A program made the translations under genes and the position numbers. 64,000 nt of DNA from NCBI RefSeq assembly GCF_000230695.2, contig NC_020541.1, positions 2,666,001-2,730,000 on the forward strand, read 5' to 3'. The DNA is from Rhodanobacter denitrificans. Lineage in GTDB: Bacteria; Pseudomonadota; Gammaproteobacteria; Xanthomonadales; Rhodanobacteraceae. This document shows positions 1-9,200 of the stretch, in pieces. The notes under the pieces were generated by a model. The model had not been told where the DNA came from. It searched no databases and was given only the letters and a program-made list of their open reading frames with translations. How positions within the stretch are numbered: the first letter of the stretch is position 1; every line of letters begins with the position of its first letter.

Positions 1-241
1 TGTCGATGCCCACCGTGCCCGTCAGCACCACGCCGAAATCGGCCGCGCGACGGGCCATGTGCGCGGCGCGCGCACTGGCCACCAGAGTCTTGGTCGGCAT
101 GCAGCCGGTGTTGACGCAGGTACCGCCGAACAGCTTGCGCTCGACCAGCGCCACCGACCGGCCGGCCCGGGTCAGCCGGTTCGCCAGCGGCGGGCCGGCC
201 TGGCCGGCGCCGACAATGATCGCGTCGAAGCGGCGGTTCAT
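1..241 (-). CDS. Pyridine nucleotide-disulfide oxidoreductase, N-terminal part (runs off the window)
   Basis: Only the first 80 codons lie in the window; the rest is beyond base 1. Reading leftward from an ATG at 241, the protein opens with a dinucleotide-binding fold (DAIIVGAGQAGPPLANR). About 40 residues in comes the redox-active disulfide motif GGTCVNTGCMPTK, with the CxxxxC spacing of the family. This architecture is that of flavin-dependent disulfide oxidoreductases (mercuric reductase, dihydrolipoamide dehydrogenase and soluble transhydrogenase relatives). They use FAD and NAD(P)H to reduce a disulfide or metal substrate in the cytoplasm. The substrate cannot be told from the fragment. 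GAGQAGPPLA is typical of the mercuric-reductase-like branch found in many proteobacteria, but no mer genes are visible. Confidence 0.85.
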   Translation of the reverse strand, partial: MNRRFDAIIVGAGQAGPPLANRLTRAGRSVALVERKLFGGTCVNTGCMPTKTLVASARAAHMARRAADFGVVLTGTVGID

Positions 242-400
242 GGCGCTGTCGCCGCGAACCGCGACGCGCCTCGCGGCGGCAATCCGCAACGGTGGAGAAG
301 CATGCCGTCACTCCCTGCACGAAAACGGCTGTTGTATCGCGAAGCACCGAACTGAGCCGGCAAATTTCCGTGAAGCAGCCGTCCATCGGAACGTGGCCGT

Positions 401-1072
401 TCACTCCCCCGCGGAGGGCGGCGCATCGAAGCGGTACGCCGTGCTGCGCGCCGACGCCCGCTGGCCGAACTCGCGGGCGAAAGCCGTGAGCTGGCCGTAA
501 GGCGCCAGCGGGACGGTGGTGCGGAAGGCCAGATGCTCGACCAGGCAGAACAGCGACGCCTCCAGCAGGCTGAGGTCGCGCGGCGGCAGCGCCTCGATGA
601 CCGCCACCAGCCTCTCGTCGAGCCACGCCAAGGTGTTGCGCAATCCCGCGGCGGCCTTGGCGAAGTAGATGCTGTCCGCCGGCAGGTGTGCGATCTGCGT
701 GCCGAAGCTGAGCTGCACCTGCGCCTGCATGGCGTGCCAGACGAGCTCCTGCACATTGCGCGCCTGCAGCTCGCGCACGTCCTCGGGCCAGACGACGCGC
801 CGGCGCTCGGGCGCGGATTCCGCCAGCACGCGGCAGATGTTCTCGGCGCCGAACACCGTCGCCCCATCGATGGCGAGTACCGGCAGCTTGAGCGCGGGAT
901 TCCCCGCGTAGTCGCGCGCCTCGAGCGACGCCAGGTCGTAGACCGGGGCGAACTCGCAGGCCACGCCCAGCTCCTGCGCGAACACGCGCACCAGGCGAGT
1001 GAAATGCGAACTGCTGCGGCCGGTGATCCGCGGCGCCGGACTCACGCGGGTCGTGTCATTTGCATCAGACAA
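401..1072 (-). CDS. Glutathione S-transferase-like protein (TTG start)
   Basis: A 223-residue protein with the layout of a cytosolic GST-like fold: an N-terminal thioredoxin-like half (about residues 15-85, with LPVLAIDG and GAENICRVLAE matching the cis-Pro loop and glutathione-binding Glu/Asn region) and an all-helical C-terminal half. The start is TTG at 1072. It is supported by an AGGAGG ribosome site about 8 bases upstream, and no in-frame ATG lies nearby. The FMN reductase gene ends 38 bases upstream on the same strand, so the two may be cotranscribed. The N-terminal segment has a Ser-rich stretch (GRSSSHFTR) where a catalytic Ser/Cys/Tyr would sit. The substrate is unknown; detoxification or stress is an inference from the family. 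Confidence 0.75.
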   Translation of the reverse strand: MSDANDTTRVSPAPRITGRSSSHFTRLVRVFAQELGVACEFAPVYDLASLEARDYAGNPALKLPVLAIDGATVFGAENICRVLAESAPERRRVVWPEDVRELQARNVQELVWHAMQAQVQLSFGTQIAHLPADSIYFAKAAAGLRNTLAWLDERLVAVIEALPPRDLSLLEASLFCLVEHLAFRTTVPLAPYGQLTAFAREFGQRASARSTAYRFDAPPSAGE

Positions 1073-1110
1073 GGCACCACCTCCTGCGTTTGGTCAATCA
1101 ACCGCGGCTT

Positions 1111-1680
1111 TCACGGATTCCCCGCCGATCCGCCCTGCGCGAACGCGACGAAGCCTTGCATGAACTGGCGCAGCTGCTCGTCGGTGCGCGCATCGGCGAT
1201 GGCGCCGTCGGCATCGAACACGCTGCCCGCGCGCGACACCAGCAGGCGGCCGCCGCTCCACAGCTCCGCACCGATGGTGCGCAGCACCGGAAGCCAGGCG
1301 TTCTGCGACAGGATGGTGCCGAAGCCGCCGGGTGAGGCGCCCATCAGCGCCACCGGCTTGCCGGCGAACACGCGCGGGATGTCGGCCGGCGGGCGGGTCA
1401 GCCAGTCCAGCGCGTTCTTGGTCACGCCGGGAATGCTGTTGTTGTATTCGGGCGTGGCGATCAGCAGGCCATCGGCGGCGGCAATCGCCTCCTTGAGCGC
1501 GGCGACCTCGGCTGGAATACCGTGCGCGGCTTCGTCGTCGGCGTTGTACAGCGGGAACGCGGCGATCGACATGATCTCCAGCCGGCTGCCGGCGGGCATC
1601 ATCGCACCCGCGGCGTGCAGCAGCGCGGTATTGAACGAGCCTTTGCGCAGGCTGCCGGAAAAGCCGACCAGTACGGCCAT
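1111..1680 (-). CDS. NADPH-dependent FMN reductase family protein
   Basis: A 189-residue flavodoxin-like reductase. The phosphate-binding loop of the FMN site is visible at residues 6-12 (GFSGSLRKGS). The second conserved motif, TPEYNNSIPGVTKNALDW at about residues 75-92, is the signature of the NADPH:FMN reductase/chromate reductase family (ChrR, ArsH and azoreductase relatives). ASPGGFGT follows. These soluble proteins transfer electrons from NAD(P)H via FMN to quinones or other acceptors. The start at 1680 is chosen because MAVLVGFSG is the natural N-terminus and a GAGGTGG site precedes it; an in-frame extension to 1767 has no family support. It is followed after 38 bases by the GST-like gene, consistent with a small redox/stress operon. 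Confidence 0.85.
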   Translation of the reverse strand: MAVLVGFSGSLRKGSFNTALLHAAGAMMPAGSRLEIMSIAAFPLYNADDEAAHGIPAEVAALKEAIAAADGLLIATPEYNNSIPGVTKNALDWLTRPPADIPRVFAGKPVALMGASPGGFGTILSQNAWLPVLRTIGAELWSGGRLLVSRAGSVFDADGAIADARTDEQLRQFMQGFVAFAQGGSAGNP

Positions 1681-1832
1681 GTTCCACCTCGGAGCGGCGA
1701 CGGGAGCGGCAAGGGTAGCGCGGAAACGACGGCAGGCAGGGCGGCCGGACCAGCCCGCCTGCGTCACGCCGGGCAGCGGCCGGGTTACGATGCCGCTGCT
1801 TCGCTGCGCCGTCGTTTTCAGGAAAGCCCGCC

Positions 1833-2675
1833 GTGCCGCACTACTCCGGTCCCCTGCTCACCCGCCCCGTCGCCGCCTCGCTGCTGGCCGCGCGCGACGC
1901 CGGCGCGGATGCATGGCGCGGCTCGCTGGATCTGGGGGCATCGACCGGCGAAGCCTCGCTGCAGGCCGACGCCTGGCTGTGGCGGCAGCGGCGCTACCCG
2001 TACCCGTCCGCACTGAAGGACCGCACGATCTACTACTGGGACGGCGACGCATTCGCGCCGGTGGTGCGCTACGCCGGCTCGCTGATCAAGCTGGTGCCCA
2101 CCGAATGGGGCGCACCCACGTTCGAGATCGACGGCATCAAGATGCTGCCCACGGCGAAAGCGTCGCCGCTGGACGACGCGCGCCGCAAGGTGGCGCTGGT
2201 CGAGCCACGCGGCAAGGTGGTGCTGGATACCTGCGGCGGGCTGGGCTACTTCGCCGCCTGCTGCCTGGAAGCGGGTGCCGCGCGCATCCACTCGTTCGAG
2301 AAGAACGCCGACGTGCTGTGGCTGCGCACGCTCAACCCGTGGTCGCCCGATCCCGAGTCACCTGCCAGCGGCGGCCGCCTGCAGCTCGCCCATGCCGACG
2401 TGTCGCAGGCGATCGCGCAGCTCGCCGATGCCTCGGTGGACGCGCTCTTGCACGACCCGCCGCGCTTCGGCATCGCCGGCGAGCTGTACGCGCAGGCGTT
2501 CTACGACCAGTTGGCCCGCGTGCTGCGCAAGGGCGGCCGGCTGTTCCACTACACCGGCAGCCCGAACAAGCTCACCAGCGGCCGCGACGTGCCGCGCGAG
2601 GTGGCCAGGCGGCTGGAGCACGCCGGCTTCAAGGCGCAACCGGCGCTGGATGGCGTGCTGGCGACGCGGCGCTGA
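1833..2675 (+). CDS. Class I SAM-dependent methyltransferase (COG2521-like)
   Basis: A 280-residue protein read from a GTG at 1833, with AGGAAAG eight bases upstream. The C-terminal half carries a Rossmann methyltransferase fold. Motif I is VVLDTCGGLGYFAACCL (about residues 130-146), the acidic residue of motif II lies in HSFEKNADVL, and the catalytic-loop motif is LLHDPPRF (about residue 208). The DPPR signature is shared with RNA or small-molecule methyltransferases of the COG2521 type, whose substrates are poorly defined. The N-terminal 110 residues form a separate domain with many Trp and Tyr (WLWRQRRYPYPSALKD) that I cannot assign. Transcription is divergent from the FMN reductase gene and convergent with the peptidase gene downstream. 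Confidence 0.75.
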   Translation: MPHYSGPLLTRPVAASLLAARDAGADAWRGSLDLGASTGEASLQADAWLWRQRRYPYPSALKDRTIYYWDGDAFAPVVRYAGSLIKLVPTEWGAPTFEIDGIKMLPTAKASPLDDARRKVALVEPRGKVVLDTCGGLGYFAACCLEAGAARIHSFEKNADVLWLRTLNPWSPDPESPASGGRLQLAHADVSQAIAQLADASVDALLHDPPRFGIAGELYAQAFYDQLARVLRKGGRLFHYTGSPNKLTSGRDVPREVARRLEHAGFKAQPALDGVLATRR

Positions 2676-2727
2676 GCCGGCGTCCGGACAGATACAGAGT
2701 CGGCCCCCGCGCCGTTCCGGCCCTCGC

Positions 2728-4680
2728 CTACTTCCGCGCCGCAATGATCTCGCCGAGGTAATCCGGCGTACCCTCGATGCGCACCAGGTGCGGATACTGC
2801 AGGCCGTCGTGGTAATCCACCGGCACCGTGCGATAGGCGCCCTGGAATTTCAGCAGCAGCTGGATCGGCGCCTTGCTGCCTTTCGCCGCCGTGATCGCGT
2901 CTTTCAGCACATCGTCGCTGTAGTCATGGCCGTTCACCGCGACGAGGGTGGCGCCGGCGCTGACCCCGGCCTTGAACGCCGGCCCCTCCCAGCGCACGTC
3001 GTTGATCTTGCCACCCTTGGCCATGGTCAGGCCGATCGACCAGGCGAAGTTGTACAGGTGACGCGACGATTGCGGCCGGCTGTTGTACTGCTTCTCGTAG
3101 GCGCTCTCCTTGTCGGTGTAGACCAGCTTCCAGCCGGTGCCCTCGATGCCGTCCAGCAGCGGCGGCATGCGCGTATCCACGTGCGCATGCAGGAAGCTCG
3201 CCCAGTCGTACTTCGCCACGCCGTTCAACGCGGCCACCACGTCGTCGAAGGTGTAGGTTTTCGTCACGTAGCTGCCGTTGTCGACGCCGAAGAACGCGCG
3301 CGCGAAATCGTCCAGCGACTTGCGGTCGTGGGTCAGCGCGCGCAGCCTGGCGTCCACCTCCAGCCACATCATCTGCCCGGCGCTGTAGTACTCCTCGCTC
3401 ATCTGCCAGCTGCGATACGGCAGGCCCGAGCGGCGTGCGGCGGTCGGGTCGTTGGTGGTGTCCTCGAGCGTGCGCCACCGGAAGCCCTCGCGGTTGCGGT
3501 CGTAGTTGGCCGCCACCATCGCCAGCGCGTCGCGGAACTGTTCGGGCGTCCACAGGCCGGCGCGCGCGGTCAGCACGTAGCCCCAGTACTGCGTCTGCCC
3601 CTCGTACACCCACAGCAGCGAATCGCCCATCGGCACGTTGAAGTTGGGCGTCCACAGGTCGGCCGGACGGCGGAACTTGCCGTTCCACGAATGGGTGTAC
3701 TCATGCGCCAGCAGGTCGCGGCCGGGCGCGTTGTCGTCCCAGGCGGTGAAGTAGTCGGCGCCCAGGCCATCCTCGCTGGACTGGTGATGCTCCGTGCCGT
3801 TGCCGCCCAACTGGTCCGACAGCGAGAACAGGAAATCGTAGTGGTCGTAATGGTGCGAGCCGAACAGCCTGGTCGCCTGCACCGCCAGCGCACGATGCAC
3901 CCTCACCTGTTCGGGCGTCATGGCCAGGTACTTCGGTGCGTCGGCGACGACGTCCAGGTGCACCGGCGCCCCGCCGGGCGGCGTGAGATCGACGCGCTTG
4001 AAGTACTGGCCGGCGTAGACCGGCGAGTCGACCAGGTTGTTGAAGGTCACCGGCCTGAACGTGGTGGTATCGCCCGACTGCGAGGCCGGCTCCAGCGCAC
4101 TGCCGAGCTGCCAGCCGTGCGGCAGCGTCAGGCTGGGCGCGAAGGTGATGCCGCGGGTGAAATGGCCGGCCGGATACAGCGCCACCTTGCTCCATTCCAT
4201 GTCCATCATGCGGTCGGTCATCTCGAATCCGCCGTCGCGGGGCGACAGGTACTGGAACTCCACGTCGATGCTGGCGACCCCCGCGGGGACGTCGAGGTGG
4301 AACGCGTACACGTCGTACTCGTCACGCTTCCACGCCAGCGGCTTGCCGTTCGCGCTCAGCGCGAGGCCGGCAAGCATGGCGATCGGGCCGGTCGGCGAGT
4401 GGTCGCCGGGAATCCACTGCGGATACAGCAGGGTCAAGGCGCCGGGCTGCACCGGAATCGTCTCGTGCACGCGGAAGATCCCTCGTGCAGTGTCGCCGGC
4501 ATCGACATGGATGGCGATCGTGCCGGGGTACGGCACGTCTTGCGGCGGCGGCACTCCGGCACCCGGAACTTGCTGCGCTCCCAGGGGAGCCACCGCGAAC
4601 GCAATCAATACGGCCACGACCCCGCACGCCACCCGGCGGGACACGGCAGCCGGCAACCCGGCGAAAAAGGCAACGGACAT
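2728..4680 (-). CDS. M61 family glycyl aminopeptidase-like metallopeptidase with PDZ domain
   Basis: A 650-residue exported zinc peptidase. A hydrophobic signal segment occupies residues 1-36 (CGVVAVLIAFAVAPLGA). A beta-rich N-domain follows, then the gluzincin motif HEYTH at about residues 326-330, with downstream acidic residues on the adjacent helix (LWVYEGQTQYWG). A C-terminal PDZ domain is seen at about residues 545-640 (GPAFKAGVSAGATLVAVNG). This is the standard arrangement of M61 peptidases, which release N-terminal Gly/Ala in the periplasm or outside the cell. The start at 4680 is preferred over an in-frame codon at 4716 because GGAG lies six bases before it and it begins directly before the signal segment. 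The gene stands alone, convergent with the methyltransferase gene. Confidence 0.9.
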   Translation of the reverse strand: MSVAFFAGLPAAVSRRVACGVVAVLIAFAVAPLGAQQVPGAGVPPPQDVPYPGTIAIHVDAGDTARGIFRVHETIPVQPGALTLLYPQWIPGDHSPTGPIAMLAGLALSANGKPLAWKRDEYDVYAFHLDVPAGVASIDVEFQYLSPRDGGFEMTDRMMDMEWSKVALYPAGHFTRGITFAPSLTLPHGWQLGSALEPASQSGDTTTFRPVTFNNLVDSPVYAGQYFKRVDLTPPGGAPVHLDVVADAPKYLAMTPEQVRVHRALAVQATRLFGSHHYDHYDFLFSLSDQLGGNGTEHHQSSEDGLGADYFTAWDDNAPGRDLLAHEYTHSWNGKFRRPADLWTPNFNVPMGDSLLWVYEGQTQYWGYVLTARAGLWTPEQFRDALAMVAANYDRNREGFRWRTLEDTTNDPTAARRSGLPYRSWQMSEEYYSAGQMMWLEVDARLRALTHDRKSLDDFARAFFGVDNGSYVTKTYTFDDVVAALNGVAKYDWASFLHAHVDTRMPPLLDGIEGTGWKLVYTDKESAYEKQYNSRPQSSRHLYNFAWSIGLTMAKGGKINDVRWEGPAFKAGVSAGATLVAVNGHDYSDDVLKDAITAAKGSKAPIQLLLKFQGAYRTVPVDYHDGLQYPHLVRIEGTPDYLGEIIAARK

Positions 4681-4996
4681 GACGACTCCAATGGGCGGGA
4701 GAAGGACTCGCACCAACTTAGCACTGCTCGACCACGAGGTGAGCGTCTACCGCGGCGCCACCTTGCCGATCCGGCACCCGCTGGTTCGCCGCATGGCACT
4801 GCGCAACCAGCTCGGCTCCGAACTGACCGCCGGGAAACGGTAGTGCTACCGCTCGCCGCGCCCTTGAAGCAGAATCGGGCCATGCGCGAGCGGCTGGCGG
4901 CGCTGGACCAAGGAAGTCCTGCATCGCCCGACACGCTGGGGCAATCCGCGGCGTTCGCAGAACGCATGCCCGGGGAATCGGAAAAAGGGGGAAAAC
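4681..4996. other. Intergenic region, no convincing gene
   Basis: About 315 bases lie between the divergent peptidase and small acidic-protein genes and presumably hold both promoters. A rightward open stretch near 4715-4840 reads as LLDHEVSVYRGATLPIRHP and ends in AGKR. It has no start of its own with a good ribosome site and I do not recognise it. It may be the tail of a lost gene. Confidence 0.4.
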
Positions 4997-5290
4997 ATGC
5001 CGGATACGATCGAACTGCTGGAAACCATCGGCCAGAACGCGGCGCTGCGCCGCGCATCCGCCGACGAACTTGCACCGATGCTCGAACAAGCGAATGCATC
5101 CGAAGCCCTCAGATCTGCCGTTGCCGCCGGCGACAGCTCGCTACTGTCCAGAGAGTTCGGGCACAAGCTGAACAAGGCACCGCAGATCTCCAATGCCCCG
5201 GGACACGAGGAAGACGAACCCGACCACGACGGCGGCGACGAACCGCGTCATCCACCCGAACCTGATCGCCACGAGCCGCGCAAACGATAG
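4997..5290 (+). CDS. Small protein with acidic/His/Pro-rich tail, unknown function
   Basis: A 97-residue protein that I cannot assign. The first 60 residues look helical and alanine-rich (LLETIGQNAALRRASADEL). The last third is a low-complexity tail of Asp, Glu, His and Pro (GHEEDEPDHDGGDEPRHPP), which could bind metal or be disordered. The start is supported by GGGGG seven bases upstream. Only 11 bases separate its stop from the diguanylate cyclase start, so the two are probably one transcript. Its general shape recalls leader-like small proteins of Lysobacterales with a conserved helical head and variable charged tail, but that is only an impression. Codon position GC looks like that of a real gene. 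Confidence 0.6.
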   Translation: MPDTIELLETIGQNAALRRASADELAPMLEQANASEALRSAVAAGDSSLLSREFGHKLNKAPQISNAPGHEEDEPDHDGGDEPRHPPEPDRHEPRKR

Positions 5291-5301
5291 TCTCGCGCGC
5301 C

Positions 5302-7077
<1,776 letters not shown>

Positions 7078-7366
7078 AGCCCCGCGCCGGAGCAGCGGCA
7101 TCGACGTGCGTGAAAGCCTGCCGCCGGGCGGGCCGCTCGCGTTCCGGCCCCGCACCCCTTCAGGAAACCGGCGCCGTGCCGATGACCGTAGCAAACCCGA
7201 AGGATCCATCGATGCCACGCCACATCCGGATGCTCTTTAGCGCAACGACGCCACCCGCGGGAAACGGGGGCCGCCGGCCACGTCGGCCATGCCTGCCGGG
7301 CGCGTGCCAGCGGCGCACGGACGCACATGGCGAGCTCGGCCGCGCCAGCACCGCCCACCGCAGCGA

Positions 7367-7750
7367 ATGGCCAGCATGATGGTCGACCGCAGCAACCCCA
7401 CCCGCGCAGGCAATCGCGTCGACTGGAGCGATCCCCAGCTGCAGAAGCTGCTGAGCAAGATCGAGGACTGGGACCTGGACAACCGCGATAACTTCCCGCG
7501 GGAAGAAGTGCAGGTGCAGATCGGCTGGAGCGCCGGCGGCGGACGGACGGCGGTGCTGGTGTGGAAGCGCGACAAGGTCATGGTGCTGGAAGCCAGCTTC
7601 CCGATTCCCACCGCCGAATATGTACGCGTGGACCGCTTCTACGGCGACGGCATGCGCAGCGTATGGGGCGTGGTGGTCGAAGGCCGCGCCGGCAGGCGCG
7701 CGGAAGACTGCAGCAACGGCGTGAGCATCTACTGGCTGCACGAGTGCTGA
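7367..7750 (+). CDS. Uncharacterised protein, paralogue of the facing gene at 7826-8212
   Basis: A protein of about 127 residues of unknown function. It shares clear similarity along its whole length with the product of the oppositely oriented gene 75 bases downstream. Shared points include VDWSDPQLQKLL versus VDWNDPHLDALL, EEVQVQIGWSAG versus QEVQIHVSSGW, YVRVD versus HVRVD, and RSVWGVVVEGRAG versus RSVWGWIIEGREG. The predicted fold is a small beta-barrel. A relation to c-di-GMP-binding PilZ barrels is conceivable next to the cyclase gene, but the RxxxR and D/NxSxxG signatures are absent, so I do not claim it. The start is uncertain: ATGs at 7367, 7376 and 7379 are all possible and none has a strong ribosome site. 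Confidence 0.65.
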   Translation: MASMMVDRSNPTRAGNRVDWSDPQLQKLLSKIEDWDLDNRDNFPREEVQVQIGWSAGGGRTAVLVWKRDKVMVLEASFPIPTAEYVRVDRFYGDGMRSVWGVVVEGRAGRRAEDCSNGVSIYWLHEC

Positions 7751-7825
7751 CCGCCGGCGCCGCTCGCGCCATGGCGCCAGACCGGGTACCGCCAGCGAGC
7801 GCGAATGGCGCGTGCCGCCCTGCCT

Positions 7826-8212
7826 TCAGCCGATGCGCAACTTGTTCAGGAACAGGCCGTGCTCGCGATCCTCGACGCGGTAGCCCTCGCGTCCTTCGAT
7901 AATCCAGCCCCACACGCTGCGCGTGCCACCCGCCTGCTGGCTGTCCACGCGCACATGGTCGCCCTGCGGCAGCGGAAACCGGGTCACCAGCACCATGGTC
8001 TGCTCGTCGATCGAAATCAGCTGGGCCGGCTTGCTCACGACGGAGTTGGCAGTCCACCCGGAGCTGACGTGGATCTGCACTTCCTGCGGCGGCTGGTCGC
8101 TGCGGTTGTCGACCTTCCAGCCGTCGACTTTCTGCAGCAGCGCATCCAGATGCGGATCATTCCAGTCGACCGCGCCGACTGAAACGCTCGATCGTGACTT
8201 GTCGTGGCCCAT
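7826..8212 (-). CDS. Uncharacterised protein, paralogue of the facing gene at 7367-7750
   Basis: A protein of about 128 residues of unknown function, homologous to the neighbouring gene and transcribed toward it (tail to tail). Shared blocks are VDWNDPHLDALLQKVDGW, VQIHVSSGW, HVRVD and RSVWGWIIEGREGYRVED. No catalytic motif, signal peptide or membrane helix is visible. The start at 8212 (MGHDKSR) was chosen because upstream in-frame residues are not protein-like. A second possibility is the ATG at 8248. Two related genes facing each other suggest an inverted duplication that has since diverged strongly. Confidence 0.65.
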   Translation of the reverse strand: MGHDKSRSSVSVGAVDWNDPHLDALLQKVDGWKVDNRSDQPPQEVQIHVSSGWTANSVVSKPAQLISIDEQTMVLVTRFPLPQGDHVRVDSQQAGGTRSVWGWIIEGREGYRVEDREHGLFLNKLRIG

Positions 8213-8435
8213 GAGGCTGACCCCTGCCGGGTGAGTGCGAATGGACATGCAGACCGGTTCCCCGCAGCCAACATACCAGAACTCCGGCCCGGCGACGGGC
8301 TGCGGAGAAAGCAGCCATGGCCATGATCCGTGCCACCGAGGCAACGAGGCGAAGCCCGCGCCGCGAGCGGCCGCGGCATCCGCCCGGGCGCTTCTGGCGT
8401 ATAAGCTGTCTGACCCCCTGGCCCGAGGAATCGCC

Positions 8436-8981
8436 ATGAACGCCTTGTTGAAATTCGCCGCGCTCGCCCTCGTCGGCAGCGCCACCCTCGCCGCACCGGC
8501 CCTGGCAGCACTGAAGGAAGGCGCCAGGGCGCCCGACTTTTCTGCGCCAGCCTATCTTGCCGGCCAGCCGTTCACGTTCAAGCTCGCCGATGCCCTGAAG
8601 AAGGGGCCGGTGGTGGTGTATTTCTTCCCCGCCGCGCACACCCCGGGCTGCAACCTGGAAGCGCACCTGTTCTCAGAGGCCATCGACCAGTTCAAGGCGC
8701 AGCACGCCACCGTGATCGGCGTCACCGCCGGCAATACCGCGGAACTGGCGGCGTTCTCGCAGGAAACCGAGCATTGCGGCGGCAAGTTCGCGGTCGCCGC
8801 CGACAACGGCGCGAAGATCGCCAGGGAATACGATGCACTGCTGCCGCTGCGGCCCGGCTGGTCGGACCGCACGTCCTACGTGATCGCCCCGTCCGGGCAG
8901 ATCGTGCATGTCTATTCGAACCTGAGCCCGAAGAAGCATGTGCAGGAGACGCTGGACGCGGTGAAGGCGCTCGGCAAATAG
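8436..8981 (+). CDS. Periplasmic peroxiredoxin (AhpC/TSA, BCP-like)
   Basis: A 181-residue thiol peroxidase. A signal peptide (MNALLKFAALALVGSATLAA, cleaved near APALA) directs it to the periplasm. The mature part is a peroxiredoxin domain with the peroxidatic cysteine in HTPGCNLEAH, where the usual PxxxT/SxxC appears as PAAHTPGC. A second cysteine in TEHCGG may act as resolving residue. It would reduce peroxides at the expense of a thioredoxin-like donor. The start at 8436 has GAGGAA eight bases upstream and is the natural signal-peptide start. A TATAAG-like -10 element sits about 35 bases before the ATG. A perfect 28-bp palindrome follows the stop. Confidence 0.88.
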   Translation: MNALLKFAALALVGSATLAAPALAALKEGARAPDFSAPAYLAGQPFTFKLADALKKGPVVVYFFPAAHTPGCNLEAHLFSEAIDQFKAQHATVIGVTAGNTAELAAFSQETEHCGGKFAVAADNGAKIAREYDALLPLRPGWSDRTSYVIAPSGQIVHVYSNLSPKKHVQETLDAVKALGK

Positions 8982-8992
8982 CGCGGCGCGAA

Positions 8993-9020
8993 GGCCGGCT
9001 CGCCCCGGGGCGAGCCGGCC
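8993..9020. terminator. Perfect GC-rich hairpin after the peroxiredoxin gene
   Basis: The arms GGCCGGCTCGCCCC and GGGGCGAGCCGGCC are perfectly complementary with no loop bases to spare. It begins 11 bases after the peroxiredoxin stop. No T-run follows, so it is either a weak intrinsic terminator or an RNA-protecting hairpin. Confidence 0.55.
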
Positions 9021-9200
9021 GGTCCTGCCTGTCCGGCAGGTGGTCGAAAAGAGCGACCCTGCCCTCTCCCGCGCACCCGCCCGGTTGTCCGTCGCTGGCT
9101 GCGCCGGATCAGGTGCCTGGCGTGCCTGACTGGCGGCGCGCCTTGTGTGGCCCGCCCCCGCCCACGCGCTTTTCGACGCCGCGGCGGGGACGCAGCCGGC

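Noticed and set aside
2275..5265. A 996-codon open frame on the plus strand opposite the M61 peptidase gene
   Set aside because: Composition is Arg/His/Ala-rich without motifs. It mirrors the codon bias of the well-supported minus-strand gene and overlaps the methyltransferase gene.
7367..8212. PilZ c-di-GMP-binding domain for the two facing paralogues
   Set aside because: RxxxR and D/NxSxxG motifs are absent; neighbourhood alone is not enough.
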